The position numbers and the translations under genes were made by a program. The notes below the pieces were generated by a model. It was given only the letters and a program-made list of their open reading frames with translations. It was not told the DNA's origin and made no database searches. A stretch of 64,000 nucleotides of DNA from Pedobacter frigidisoli (lineage in GTDB: Bacteria > Bacteroidota > Bacteroidia > Sphingobacteriales > Sphingobacteriaceae). This document shows, in pieces, positions 16,351-26,993 of this stretch (its first letter is position 1; each line of letters starts with the position of its first letter). The stretch covers positions 62,001-126,000 of the forward strand of contig NZ_SJSN01000009.1 of NCBI RefSeq assembly GCF_004331675.1. Direction: 5' to 3'.

Positions 16351-17886
16351 TTATATATCAAACTTTTTCAATTCGATTTTTACCTTTTGCTGATTGCGAT
16401 TAACTTCCAAAGGAACTTTATTTTTTGCTAGTTTCCTCAATTGCTGTGTAATCTGATCAACAGAATTGGGATTAATTTGATTGATGGAGATCAGTTCATC
16501 GCCAGTTCTCAATCCTGCTTTATATGCCAGGCCTTTTTCATCAACATGTTTGGCAATAAACTTCGATCCATTTTGCTCAAAACCTAAACCTAAAGCATAC
16601 AACGGAACCATTGGAACTGAAAATGTTTTATTAGGCGACATTTGAATATAACCTACATTATAGTTGAATCTGAAATTGAATTTCCCTAGCAATGACATGC
16701 CTAGTAAACCGTGTCTATCGAAACCATAAGGTGGTTGTTCTTTAGGTAAATCTAGAGACATGGCAGGGTTATTTAAGGTTGAGCCCGCAATGGTAATCGC
16801 ATCTATTGTTCCCATTTCGGATTTGCTAACATTACCGCTTAAATCCATTGATGCTGATGCCATTTTGTTCTTTAGTTTTTCCTCTAAACCATTGGTATAA
16901 GCATTCAAAAAATAATTCCCTGAAATTGCCCCACCTGCACCTGTATCAAAAAGCATTCTGGTTTTATAATCCAATCCATCTACTTTCAAAGTAACCTCAA
17001 TTTTTGGAATGTTATTTGTCAATTTTATTGGCAATGCGTTTTGCGAATCGTTTTCAGAATATCCAAAATTATAAATGCTCATTTCACTATCATCCAGATT
17101 AATGGCAACTTGGTAGTCTTTTAATAAGTCAAATCCAATAATACCATCCATTTGTCGGCCAATAACTTTTTGCAATCCACTCAAATCTGCCACCACAAGT
17201 TGCTTCCCTTTAACATTAACGCCACCAATGTTTAAATCCAAGGTATCAATTGTTTTAAACTGACCACCTTTTCCGGCAGTTTTAATGTCGATTGCTTTTT
17301 GGTTTACCTTTAAACCTAATTTAGTTGCGACCAGCTCACTTAAGGACGTTGCTCCTGCACCACTATCAAACAAAAAGTGATAAACTTCATCACTGCCTTT
17401 AATTTTTACATCAATAAACATTAAAGAAGATGAACGGGAAATCGGTGTCTTAGCAAGTAGTTTTGCGGGCTGCAATTCTTGTCCGACAGGATCGACCAAA
17501 CCCAATATCTGCTCAAAATGACCAATACGATCGAACATCAAGAATTTGTTCATCCGTACCCAAGAAATCATTTTAGGACCACTCTTAGGTATTACGGTTT
17601 GCTGTGCGTAAATTTTACCATTACGTTTAACAACATTTCCGTAATAAACAGTATCCAGCACGACAGGATTAATTACTTGCGGCAAAACGTTGGTTAAATC
17701 CCGATCGCGGTATTCGGCAATGTGAAAGGTTTCATCTAAAACCGCAGCGATGTCTTTAACATTATGCTTTTTTAGGTTTTGCCCAAAAAGTTGCAGTGCA
17801 TATTTAATTTGAACATCACTTGGTTCTTGCTGTGCGAAAGCCGTATTGGCAAAAATGCATAAACCTATAATTAATAACTTCTTCAT
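16351..17886 (-). CDS. Exported aspartyl protease with PDZ domain
   Basis: 511 residues with a signal peptide (1-19, FAQQ). Two retropepsin-like motifs are present, DSGAG (D174) and DTGAG (D314), so one chain carries both half-sites of a pepsin/retropepsin-type pair. A PDZ domain follows near residues 425-505 (GLGFEQN ... GLAYKAGLRTGDELISINQ), probably for binding peptide ends. The start is one base after the stop of the upstream subtilase gene, so the two are translationally linked. It is the last gene of the protease-associated Sus locus and is followed by a terminator. It probably degrades or trims peptides in the periplasm or at the cell surface. Confidence 0.9.
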   Translation of the reverse strand: MKKLLIIGLCIFANTAFAQQEPSDVQIKYALQLFGQNLKKHNVKDIAAVLDETFHIAEYRDRDLTNVLPQVINPVVLDTVYYGNVVKRNGKIYAQQTVIPKSGPKMISWVRMNKFLMFDRIGHFEQILGLVDPVGQELQPAKLLAKTPISRSSSLMFIDVKIKGSDEVYHFLFDSGAGATSLSELVATKLGLKVNQKAIDIKTAGKGGQFKTIDTLDLNIGGVNVKGKQLVVADLSGLQKVIGRQMDGIIGFDLLKDYQVAINLDDSEMSIYNFGYSENDSQNALPIKLTNNIPKIEVTLKVDGLDYKTRMLFDTGAGGAISGNYFLNAYTNGLEEKLKNKMASASMDLSGNVSKSEMGTIDAITIAGSTLNNPAMSLDLPKEQPPYGFDRHGLLGMSLLGKFNFRFNYNVGYIQMSPNKTFSVPMVPLYALGLGFEQNGSKFIAKHVDEKGLAYKAGLRTGDELISINQINPNSVDQITQQLRKLAKNKVPLEVNRNQQKVKIELKKFDI

Positions 17887-17887
17887 C

Positions 17888-19513
17888 TTACTTGGTTGAT
17901 TGTGATTGTTGATCGGCCAATTTTAACGCCTGATAAGCATTAACTATTCCACCGGAAACCGAGATATTTTGTAACTTCTGTTTTCCTTGCCATTCTTCCG
18001 GAACGATGGTTACCGTTTGCATCAATATGTTCTTAACTTCTGCCGCAGATAATTTCGGGTAATACGAGCGCAAAAGCGTTGCTACGCCGCAAACTACAGG
18101 CGATGCCATACTGGTTCCATGCATACCCGAATAAGTATTATCAATTCCTGTTGAGTAAACATCAAAACCTGGTGCAAAAAGATCTACCGACTTTCTACCA
18201 TAGTTGGAGAAACCCATAATCTCTCCAAACGGACTCGTTGCGCCGACAGTAATTACATTGCTTGCCGCTTTACCATTGTTGTAAAATTGCGACGGATAAA
18301 AAACAAATTGATCGGTATCTTCGGTAAAATTACCGCCACCACGAACAATGAGTACATCTTTTTTCTCTGCGTATTTTATCGCATCATCTACCAATTGTTT
18401 TTTTGGAGAAACACGTTTACCAAAACTCATATTAATTACAGTAGCGCCATTATCAACGGCATAACGAATAGCCTTTGCCACATCTTCATCATATTCATCG
18501 CCTTGCGGCACAACAACTCTGATTGGCATAATTTCTACATGATCTGCAATGCCATCTATTCCAATACCATTACCCCTAACCGCAGCAATTGCCCCTGCAA
18601 CGTGTGTTCCGTGATCTGAATTTTTAAAGCTCAATTGATTATTTCCCCAATTTTGACCAGGCTTTAAACCAGCCATTACAACCGCTCTGCCATCTTTTAA
18701 GGAAGAAACATACTGAGATTGAAGATTATTTTCTGAACTGGAAACCATAAACGGCGCCAGCTTGTACACTACGTTTATTGGCAAATCAGGACTATATTTA
18801 TTGGCCTGTGCCCTCATTTTCAAAAGCTCGTACATCAAGCCAAGCTCTTTATCTTTCTCAAATTCAGGTCTTGTATCATACAAAGTTTGTATGGTAACGA
18901 CTTTATTCGGAAAAATTTTTCCGAAGTAACGATCAATCGAATCTACTTTTGAGGCTAAGTTTTTGGAACCCTCTAAAGAACGTATAGATTGCGCCAATGA
19001 AGATTTGCGTTTAACCAAGTTGAAATATTTTTTATCAGCCGAATTAAGTTTTGTAGTATCGGTATGCTCGTAAACCTTGCTTAATCGTACATATTCCCGG
19101 TCATCTTCACTTGTAGCAAATTCGATATTTGTTTTTCCATCGGCGCTACCTAAAAAATTCCATCCATGAATATCATCGATGTAACCGTTGCCATCATCAT
19201 CGATGCCATTACCCGGAATTTCTTTTTTGTTGGTCCAGATGATGGATTTTAAATCCTCATGGTTAATGTCGACACCTGCGTCAATTACCGCAACGAGAAT
19301 CTTTTTAGCCTTTTTACCTTTCAGGATTTCTGCGTATGCTTTATTAGCTTCAATTCCATAAACACTATCTTTTGCAAAAGAAAGCATGTGCCAATTTTGA
19401 GGATGATGCGTAAACAAATCTTTCTTTTTAGCATCCGATAAGCCTTTATTTTGTTGTGCAAAAAGGCATAGCGGCAGCATGAAGACCCCAATAAGGCCTG
19501 TTAATTTTTTCAT
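17888..19513 (-). CDS. S8 family serine peptidase (subtilase)
   Basis: 541 residues with a signal peptide (1-19, LFAQQ). Catalytic triad: D78 (AVIDAGVD), H301 (DHGTHVAG) and S468 (GTSMASP), with the oxyanion Asn near 395. The D-to-H distance of about 220 residues is much longer than in subtilisin (about 30), because of a helical charged insert between residues 110 and 290; this is seen in many Bacteroidota subtilases. There is no separate I9 pro-domain. No T9SS sorting domain is present, so it is likely periplasmic or lipid-free secreted. It is co-directional with TlpA upstream (36 bp) and the aspartyl protease downstream (1 bp). Confidence 0.93.
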   Translation of the reverse strand: MKKLTGLIGVFMLPLCLFAQQNKGLSDAKKKDLFTHHPQNWHMLSFAKDSVYGIEANKAYAEILKGKKAKKILVAVIDAGVDINHEDLKSIIWTNKKEIPGNGIDDDGNGYIDDIHGWNFLGSADGKTNIEFATSEDDREYVRLSKVYEHTDTTKLNSADKKYFNLVKRKSSLAQSIRSLEGSKNLASKVDSIDRYFGKIFPNKVVTIQTLYDTRPEFEKDKELGLMYELLKMRAQANKYSPDLPINVVYKLAPFMVSSSENNLQSQYVSSLKDGRAVVMAGLKPGQNWGNNQLSFKNSDHGTHVAGAIAAVRGNGIGIDGIADHVEIMPIRVVVPQGDEYDEDVAKAIRYAVDNGATVINMSFGKRVSPKKQLVDDAIKYAEKKDVLIVRGGGNFTEDTDQFVFYPSQFYNNGKAASNVITVGATSPFGEIMGFSNYGRKSVDLFAPGFDVYSTGIDNTYSGMHGTSMASPVVCGVATLLRSYYPKLSAAEVKNILMQTVTIVPEEWQGKQKLQNISVSGGIVNAYQALKLADQQSQSTK

Positions 19514-19549
19514 TTTTGATGATTTTGGTTCTTAGTAAATCTTTGGAGC

Positions 19550-20971
19550 TTACTTAGATTTTAAGGCTGTCTCAATTAGTTTTTCAAATTCAGGTTCTGA
19601 TGCTTGTGGCGCATGATCTTCGATGATTTTTCCTTCTCGATCAATCAGAATATATCTCGGAATTCCGGTGATATTATAAGCCTTTTCAAAAGCAGAAGAC
19701 TTTTCATCACCCGCATGAAGCTCTACGCCGTTCATGTCTTTTGATTTAAGGAAACTAAGCCATTTATCTTTCGATTTTGAATTATCAGTAGAAATGGAAA
19801 CGAACACAACATTTGGATTGTCCTTATATTTATCGCGAAGTTTTAAAAAATATGGTAAAGAGTGCATACAAGGAATGCACCATGTTGCCCAAACATCAAT
19901 CGCCACAACCTTTCCCTTAAAATCGCTTAGGTTTACGAGCTTGCCTGTTACATCAGAAATAGAAAAATCTGGTGCGATTGCATTTTTAGATACCTTGCTG
20001 TATTTTTCTCTTAATTCGATAAGGTTTTTCTTTGCTGAAGCATCAGTAGTTTTTTCTATTGCTGCAACCATAATTTTATCCAAATGAGCATCCCAACCAC
20101 TTATGGAAAGATGATAAATAATATTCTGGCTTAATTGCTCGTTGATCAACCTTTCATTATTTACATTTTTTAGCAAAAATTCCATTTTCCCAACCGAGCC
20201 ATTATCAATTAAATCATCATCCTTAATATCAGCACCCTCTTTTAACCTCCAAAATGTATAATAACCGGTTACTAATGATCTCAATCCGATTGCTTTCAAA
20301 GAATTTACTGCAGGATTATTTAACGAGATTTTATCTATAATATTAAAAAAGTTTTCATCAACATTGGTAGGCTGATGGCTGCGCAAGTATTGCAGTTTCA
20401 CTTCCATGTAATGCATTTCATTATAGAAATTTGCAGTTGAAACCAAACCAGGGTTTTTAGATTTACTAATCAATTTTGCCTCATCTGCATATTGCTGATC
20501 AATTTCTTTAATGGATAATGCCGCTTTTTTTTCTTTGATTAAATCTGCCGAGGCCAATTGAATCTTATTAATCAACAGGTTATCAATTTCAGATTTTCCA
20601 TTGATTTTAATATTAGCTTCTGTAAGCATGGTTGGTTTCGCAGCCGTCTGATCTGCTGATCCACCAATTACAAAGGTTGCTGACTGACGTGCAGGTAAAA
20701 TGATATCCAAATTTTGGTTGGGCAAAACGTAAACCGGAAAGTTATCAATCCAATAAACCAGCGCTTCATTAGTAGGGAAATCCAGAGTGAATTTCCCATT
20801 CTGATCGAATTTTAGACTTTTAAAAAGTACCCTGCCTTTGGCTGAAAAAGCCTCAACAAAAAAACCAGATGACTTTTCATTTGCACCAACCCGACTTCCA
20901 GTGATAGTTGCAGCGAACGCCGAAACAGAAAGTATCGATAGAAATAGCGTGCTGAATAATTTCGTTTTCAT
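19550..20971 (-). CDS. TlpA-like thioredoxin-fold disulfide reductase
   Basis: 473 residues with a signal peptide (1-20). The N-terminal ~300 residues are a DUF4369-like/helical region that is usual in Bacteroidota TlpA proteins; the C-terminal thioredoxin domain (about 333-473) has the redox motif W-C-I-P-C (C365, C368) and cis-Pro in TGIP (about 438). It would reduce or maintain disulfides in periplasmic proteins. In this locus it likely services secreted proteases or the lipoprotein next to it; such TlpA genes are common in peptide-type Sus loci. 5 bp separate it from the upstream lipoprotein stop. Confidence 0.92.
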   Translation of the reverse strand: MKTKLFSTLFLSILSVSAFAATITGSRVGANEKSSGFFVEAFSAKGRVLFKSLKFDQNGKFTLDFPTNEALVYWIDNFPVYVLPNQNLDIILPARQSATFVIGGSADQTAAKPTMLTEANIKINGKSEIDNLLINKIQLASADLIKEKKAALSIKEIDQQYADEAKLISKSKNPGLVSTANFYNEMHYMEVKLQYLRSHQPTNVDENFFNIIDKISLNNPAVNSLKAIGLRSLVTGYYTFWRLKEGADIKDDDLIDNGSVGKMEFLLKNVNNERLINEQLSQNIIYHLSISGWDAHLDKIMVAAIEKTTDASAKKNLIELREKYSKVSKNAIAPDFSISDVTGKLVNLSDFKGKVVAIDVWATWCIPCMHSLPYFLKLRDKYKDNPNVVFVSISTDNSKSKDKWLSFLKSKDMNGVELHAGDEKSSAFEKAYNITGIPRYILIDREGKIIEDHAPQASEPEFEKLIETALKSK

Positions 20972-20976
20972 ATAAA

Positions 20977-21834
20977 TTAAATTACGCCTGCGTTTCCGAT
21001 GGCTTGTAAATCGATATTATATTTAGTCTTGTAATAATTGATGATGATATCGTATTTCTTTTTTACCAAGCCTGCGGTATCATTTGAAGATTTTAAAATC
21101 GTAGCATCAAGCTCTACTTTGGTCTTTGATGTGATTAAGGCGATATAGGAAAGAAAATCTCTCGTTGGTCTGTTGTCTTGCAAAGAAACTACATAAGAAA
21201 CATAACCGTATGTATAAAAGTTAGTTGCAGTGACGCCAGTTTGCGTGTAATTTGTTATGGTTAAAAATTCTGCAGGGATATCAAGTTTCCCACGATTATT
21301 AATGAAATTGAAAAACTCAACATGTAAATTGTTCACATAAGTTTTCTTCTGAGCATCCGTCATTGTATCAAAAGATGCAGAAAAGTTATTCAATGTCATT
21401 TGGTTATAGCTAGAAAGTACAGTGTAAGTTGTTGTTGCCGATGCTTTGCTTCTCAAATTCTGCCCAAGTAAAACTTTAAAAGGTAAATTGGTTTTCAAAA
21501 AACTATCAGAGTAATAACTTAACCAATTCTTTTGTACGAAACTTAAAACTTTACCTACATAAGCTTCATCTGCTATATCTACTGTATAGTTATTTCCAAA
21601 GTTTGATGTGCTATAAACTGGAGTCGCCCCAAAATCAACTGCATTAAATTTATAAAGGAAGAAAGTTCCATATTTATTATTAAGAGCAACCAAAATTGGA
21701 TCATAATCATGGTTTCCTTGGGGCAATTTATATTGCACCTCAATGTCTGATGGCTCCAATTCCGCCTCTTTTTTACATCCAAGGGAGATTACAGAAATTG
21801 TTAAAAAGAAGATTAAATATTTTAGATTTTTCAT
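20977..21834 (-). CDS. Lipoprotein related to import-associated zinc metallohydrolases, active site lost
   Basis: 285 residues with an SPII signal (lipobox ending at C20, ISLGC). The length, the lipoprotein anchor, the place directly after SusD and the C-terminal pattern (RDFLSYIALITSKTKVE ... KKKYDIIINYYKTKYNIDL) match the putative zinc metallohydrolase lipoproteins encoded with SusC/SusD (Peptidase_Mx1-like). In that family an H-E-x-x-H sits before a short helix and an EF-Φ-Φ-I turn; here the corresponding place reads H171-V-E-F-F before NFINNRGKLDIPAEFLTITN. The zinc motif is therefore broken, and the protein is probably a non-catalytic binding paralogue. The family call is from pattern recognition and could be wrong. 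Confidence 0.65.
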   Translation of the reverse strand: MKNLKYLIFFLTISVISLGCKKEAELEPSDIEVQYKLPQGNHDYDPILVALNNKYGTFFLYKFNAVDFGATPVYSTSNFGNNYTVDIADEAYVGKVLSFVQKNWLSYYSDSFLKTNLPFKVLLGQNLRSKASATTTYTVLSSYNQMTLNNFSASFDTMTDAQKKTYVNNLHVEFFNFINNRGKLDIPAEFLTITNYTQTGVTATNFYTYGYVSYVVSLQDNRPTRDFLSYIALITSKTKVELDATILKSSNDTAGLVKKKYDIIINYYKTKYNIDLQAIGNAGVI

Positions 21835-21851
21835 GTTCTTTATTTTAAAGA

Positions 21852-23312
21852 TTATGGATTTTGAATAAGGTTTGGGTTTCTGCTCAATGCTTCTGTTGGG
21901 ATGGATAAAGTGTATCGGTTGTCATTTTGCTGTAGGGTTTCAATTTGAGGTGTACCGGCACTTAATTGAATGTTATGCTTTAACTCTGGCATTCCCCAAC
22001 GGCGTAAATCAAACCAACGACTATCTTCCAAACACAATTCTCTTCTACGTTCTGCCTTACAAAAAGCATATAAATCCTGAGGGTTATTGATCGCAATTGG
22101 TATGTAGGCGGCTGTAGTGATCCTGTTCAACCTAAGTAAATTAATATCGGCCAATGCTTTACCTAACGCCAAAGCATCACCAGCAATCGCTCTTTGAATA
22201 TATGCTTCTGCCCTATTCAAATAAACCTCTGCCGTTCTAAAAGCTTTGCCATTCGTATTTCCCGCAACATACTTTGCCGATCTTCCTTTATACGAATTAA
22301 TGGTTGTAGTAAGATAAATATTACTGGTAAAACTATATTTCAATCTTAAATCTGTACTTGGATAAGTATTTCCTAAATCATCAGATATAAAATAAGCAGC
22401 TTTCGCAACAGATTGTCCGCCACCAAAAGGCATAACTGAAAGCTCAGCATTGAAGCCATAACCCCAAATTACTTCAGGAGAGGAAACTGCAGATGAAATT
22501 CCATATGTAACTGTAGTAATTTCATTCATTAGTTTTAATGTGGATTTCTTCTGTAATGTTGCATCAGCATAACGGATACACGCATCCCAGTTACCCATGT
22601 ACAAGTAAACACGGGACAAAAGAAATCTTGCAGATGTTCCATTGAATTTATAAACATGATTTCCAGCACCAGTTGCGTCAAGAAGGGGAATTGCTGTTAA
22701 CAAATCATTTTCTATTTGTGAGTACACTTCTTGAACTGTCGATCTACCAACTGGATTGTCTGTTACATCTGCAGTTAAAATCAATGGAACACCTAAATCA
22801 GTTTTTGGGTTTACGCTCGCCCCATAATATGGCTTTCCAAAATAATTTACCAACATAAGGTAATAGAATGATCTTAATGATGAAGCTTGGCCGCGAAGGT
22901 TTTGCTTTTCAGATTCTGTTCCATCAACTTGATCGATATAATCAAGAACTACGTTACAGCCCTTAATTCGAGCGTAATAGTTGTACCAAATATTTGAACT
23001 GGTTGCTGAATTTTCCAATAACCGATCAATCATATTTTTTTGCCAGGTAAAAGCAGGTGCATACTTATTTAGCGCAGTTACAACAGTTGCGTTTGCATTA
23101 TATTCAGATTGAATATCATCTGTTAATAAATCTGAGAACTCAGTAATCACAGAATTTAAGGGGTAAGCTTCACCAGTCATTAACTGGTTTAATGCTGCTG
23201 TGGTTGTTGGGCGTACAAGATCTTGGCTACTTTCTTCCAAAAAGCCTTTCTTGCATGATAGTGCACTTATTGATAAGCAAATAAGGGCAGTGTATTTTAA
23301 ATATCTTTTCAT
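21852..23312 (-). CDS. SusD/RagB-family nutrient-binding lipoprotein
   Basis: 486 residues from the ATG at 23312; an upstream in-frame start at 23333 would overlap the end of SusC and lacks a signal-like sequence. Lipobox ends at C20 (ALSC). It shows the RagB/SusD pattern: TPR-like helices (SLRSFYYLMLVNYFGKPYYG), the conserved NRAEAYIQRA and the C-terminal ERRRELCLEDSRWFDLRRWGM. SusD proteins cap the SusC barrel and bind the ligand. The gene begins 10 bases after the SusC stop. If the SusC gene is inactive, the lid has no barrel to close, unless a paralogue substitutes. Confidence 0.93.
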   Translation of the reverse strand: MKRYLKYTALICLSISALSCKKGFLEESSQDLVRPTTTAALNQLMTGEAYPLNSVITEFSDLLTDDIQSEYNANATVVTALNKYAPAFTWQKNMIDRLLENSATSSNIWYNYYARIKGCNVVLDYIDQVDGTESEKQNLRGQASSLRSFYYLMLVNYFGKPYYGASVNPKTDLGVPLILTADVTDNPVGRSTVQEVYSQIENDLLTAIPLLDATGAGNHVYKFNGTSARFLLSRVYLYMGNWDACIRYADATLQKKSTLKLMNEITTVTYGISSAVSSPEVIWGYGFNAELSVMPFGGGQSVAKAAYFISDDLGNTYPSTDLRLKYSFTSNIYLTTTINSYKGRSAKYVAGNTNGKAFRTAEVYLNRAEAYIQRAIAGDALALGKALADINLLRLNRITTAAYIPIAINNPQDLYAFCKAERRRELCLEDSRWFDLRRWGMPELKHNIQLSAGTPQIETLQQNDNRYTLSIPTEALSRNPNLIQNP

Positions 23313-23322
23313 AATTTGCTTG

Positions 23323-26300
23323 TTATATACCAATGTTTAGTGATAAAGAGTAAGTTCTTGGAATAGGTAAATTATTCCCATTTACTTCTGGATCTTGTCC
23401 ATTCAATCTTTTATCTGCGATATAAAATAAGTTAGAAACCGATGCTTGCAACTGGCAAGATTTTAAACCGATTCTTTTGATTTTTTCACTTGGAACGATA
23501 TAGCCCAATGCAAGATTTCTAAGTCGGATAAAACTTGCATCAACAATTCTTGTATTTGAATAATCATACAGCTGATATGGAGAAAATGTCCCTGTTGAGC
23601 CTGGCACAGGAATTTGATTTAAAGCAACTGAATTAGCAGTTGGAAGGGATGGAATTATTGTAAAAGCCTCATCACCATTTTGACGCCAGCGATTGTTCAA
23701 TTCTGCTGAGAGATTTTGGAAAGGATAAGGTGCTGATGTGGTGGCACGAACAGAGGTATAAAGAGGTGCTAATCGTTTAACATTACCTGTACTAATATAA
23801 AAAAATGTGTTTAATGTAAATGATTTGTAGCGGAAGTTGTTACCTAAACCGCCTGTAAACTTTGGGTCCAACTGCCCAGAATATACTAATGCTTTGGTTA
23901 CATCAGTTGCCGCACCTGGATTGGTAGCTACATTTAAACCATTGAATAAAGGTCGTCCGTTTTGGCTATCCAGGCCAGCAAAATCAAATGACCAAATTCC
24001 AGTTGCAGGAAAATCCTTTTTATATAAGCCGCCTGATACTGCTGCTTGCCAATTGGTTAAAGAAATAACGCCTGACTCTTGAACATTATTCGCAACTTTT
24101 GCTGTATTAAAATTAATTCCCCATTCAAAATTTCTGGTTTTTACTGGAAATAAGTTTACAGTAAATTCAAATCCTTTGTTAGTAATATTACCAGCATTAA
24201 CAGGCATTGATAACAAACCATACTCTAACGGAATCGTCTTTTGTACAATAACATCAAAACCCGCTTTTTTATAATATTCAAAGCTTCCAGAGATGCGATT
24301 TTTCAGAAATGCAAAATCCAAACCTAAGTTTAGCGTCTTGTTCCTTTCCCAACGTAAATCTCTATATGCTAAACTTTTAATTAATAATATAGGATCACCG
24401 GAAATTGAATTCACAGCTGATGCGCCTGTTGGAATTTGAGCAACTAAATCTGGGCTAAAATTTTCGGCAACGTTACCTTGAAAACCAAAGCTCACGCGAG
24501 CAGAAAGTTGATTTAACCAAGTAATGCTATCAAAGAAGCCCTCTTCTGCAATATTCCATTTACCACCAATGGACCAAGTTGGCAAAAACCTGTGGTTAGC
24601 ATACTGACCAAAGCGATTCGATGCATCTGTACGGATGTTTGCATTAAATACGTATTTCTGGTTAAAGTTATAGGTTGCTGTTCCAAAATAAGAAACATAA
24701 TTAGAAATCCTGTCGGTAATAGTTGGAATTGTGTTCTGCAATAAGCCATTCACAAAAGTAACACCAGTGTTTACTACTGTTGCAGGCACCTGGGCGAAAG
24801 ATTGACCTCGATCTGGCATGTAGCCATAATTCATTTGCTTTAAACCATCATACTTAGAGCTTCTTATTTCTTGGCCAACCATTACGTTTAAGCCGTCTTT
24901 ATTACCCCTTAAGCTTTTGTTAAATGCTAAGGTGTTTCTAAAGGTTGTGGTTTGATTATTTACCGAAAAGGAATTGTACACGCCCCCAACAGGCAATCTC
25001 GAAGCCAAATAATCTATAGAACTTGGTACAGCTGTACCGTATTCAAAGCCACGAGTTTGCGTGATAGAATTCGAACGTTCTGTTAAGTATGTTGCACGAT
25101 TGGTTTGATTATAGCCATAACCAAGTAATGATTGAAATGTAAATAATTTTAGAAATTTATATTCGAGGTTTGCAGACGCATTAATGGTAGTTAGTTTATT
25201 TTCATTACCACTTTCTGCCAGTTCATTTAAAATACTATATTTAAAAGCTCCAGCACCTGTGTTAGGACTAGTATAGAAATAAGGAAGACCATCATCTCCA
25301 TAAGCAGGAATAGTTCTACTGGTGTTAAATGCGTAATTAAAAGGATCTACACCATAAAAACCTTCAGTTGTACTTTTTGCACCATTTAATTTAAAGCCAA
25401 CTTTTAAATTATCGGTAAGTGTACTATTAATATTAATTGAAGCTGTATATCTGTTCTGCTCATTTCCTTTAGTGTTTCCTTTATCATTCATAACACCTAT
25501 CGAACTGTAATAAGTAGTTCTATCAGAGCCGCCAGCCAAACTTAAACTATGTGTTTGGCTAACTGGTGCCTGAAATAATAAGTCAAACCAATCTGTATTA
25601 TTGGTTTCCAGTTTATTTACACCTGCAACAAATTGTTCTTGTGTTATTTTTTTGTCGAATAAATCTGCTGATAAACCTTCGTAAGAAACGGGATCTGGAG
25701 TAACTTCAAACTGTAACCCTCTTGCATAAATCTCTCTCGAAACATCAATACGTTCTTTTGAGTTCATTAAATTGAACTGACCATAATTCGGTCTTTGAGA
25801 AGTTGTAAAATTTGTACTATAATTTACTGTTGTTTTACCAACTCTTCCTTTCTTAGTAGTAATTACGATCACGCCATTTGCAGCTTTTACGCCATATATC
25901 GCAGTGGAGGTTGCATCTTTCAAAACCGTAATATCCTGAATGTCATCAACATTTAAAAAAGCTACTGTACTTCCAACCAAATTTTTAATGGCATCGTCAG
26001 AAGTGCCTGGTGTTAAAGAATTTAGCTGCTGATAATCAAAAGGAATTGGATCCTCCTGAATAATTCCATCAACCACCCAAACTGGTTCTTGATTACCCAA
26101 CAAAGTTGATGTACCACGAACCCTAACCCTTGGTTTAGAACCTACCAAACCTGATGAATTGCTTACCGCAACACCCGGCAATTGTCCTTGTAGTAATTTA
26201 TCGATCTGATTAACACCAGCCACTTTTATGTCTTCCATTTTTACAGAAGAAATAGAACCAACGAAATCGCGTTTGGCAATATTTTGGTATCCTGTAACCA

Positions 26301-26487
26301 CTACATCTTCAAGCCCTTGTGTTGATTCTTCCAGCTGGATATTCATTACCAAAACTTCGTTGTTTGTATTTACAGCTCTAACAGTAGGCAAAAAACCAAT
26401 GTATTGATAACGGATGGAACTATTTTCATTGACCAAAAGCACGTAATTTCCATTGCCATCGGTTGAAGTGGTATTTTGCTGCCCAAC
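23323..26487 (-). pseudogene. SusC/RagA TonB-dependent transporter, C-terminal part after an in-frame stop
   Basis: This stretch continues the frame of the N-terminal part at 26488-26940 without any shift; a TAA at 26490-26488 is the only interruption. Reading across it gives one 1205-residue SusC of normal length. After the stop come the rest of the carboxypeptidase-D-like domain, the plug domain (SusC motif VVVTGYQNIAKRDFVGSISSV; later RVRGTSTLLG and VVDGII), and the 22-strand barrel ending SLSLNIGI. A GTG at 26442 could restart translation but would give a protein without signal peptide, which could not reach the outer membrane. Alternatives are a sequencing error, a recent nonsense change or readthrough. 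Confidence 0.85.
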
Positions 26488-26940
26488 TTACTGAATAGAA
26501 ACTCCAGGCATGGCGTTGTTTTTATTGTCCGTAATTTTTCCAGTTAATCTTATTTTCTTTTGCGAAAGGGATGGACTGCCTGAAGATGAAACTGCTTTTG
26601 TTTTGAAGATTACCACTTCTTTATCAATTACGAAAGTGATATCCGTTCCGTTTAAAAGCGCACTTAGAACAACATTTAAACTTTTATTTCTAAGAGAAAC
26701 TGTTATCCTTGGATTTTTATCCAACTGATCGGCGTTGTAAAAGAATTGCATTTTCGCCTGTCTGCTTACTGTTTTTACAGCATCAGATAGTTTGGCATTT
26801 TTAACATTGATAGAAATGTTTGCCGGCACTTGAGCTTTGGTAGAAGAGCTAAAAATTATAATCGCACAGAATGTGGCAGTTATCGTTTTTGCTAAAAAGC
26901 TTAATCTAGGCGAAAAATAATTTTGTAAATATTTTTTCAT
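26488..26940 (-). pseudogene. SusC/RagA N-terminal part (signal peptide, STN, start of CarboxypepD-like domain)
   Basis: 150 residues. A signal peptide (about 1-36, ending TKAQ) is followed by an STN (Secretin/TonB N-terminal) domain (about 45-115; ISINVKNAKLSDAVKTVSRQ), which in ECF/FecR-controlled transporters contacts the FecR-type anti-sigma factor in the periplasm, and by the first strands of the carboxypeptidase-regulatory-like domain (GKITDNKNNAMPGVSIQ). The frame then meets TAA where Gln is expected before VGQQN. It might still make an isolated STN fragment that signals to FecR, which would be unusual; nothing here shows that. Confidence 0.85.
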
Positions 26941-26993
26941 TTAGTTTTGAATAGTTTGGTTGATTTTTGATTTTGGTTTGGTTAGATGTCGTG

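Noticed and set aside
26442..26487. Independent gene starting at GTG 26442 for the SusC barrel
   Set aside because: It would lack a signal peptide and begins inside the CarboxypepD-like domain; reading across the TAA gives a standard SusC.
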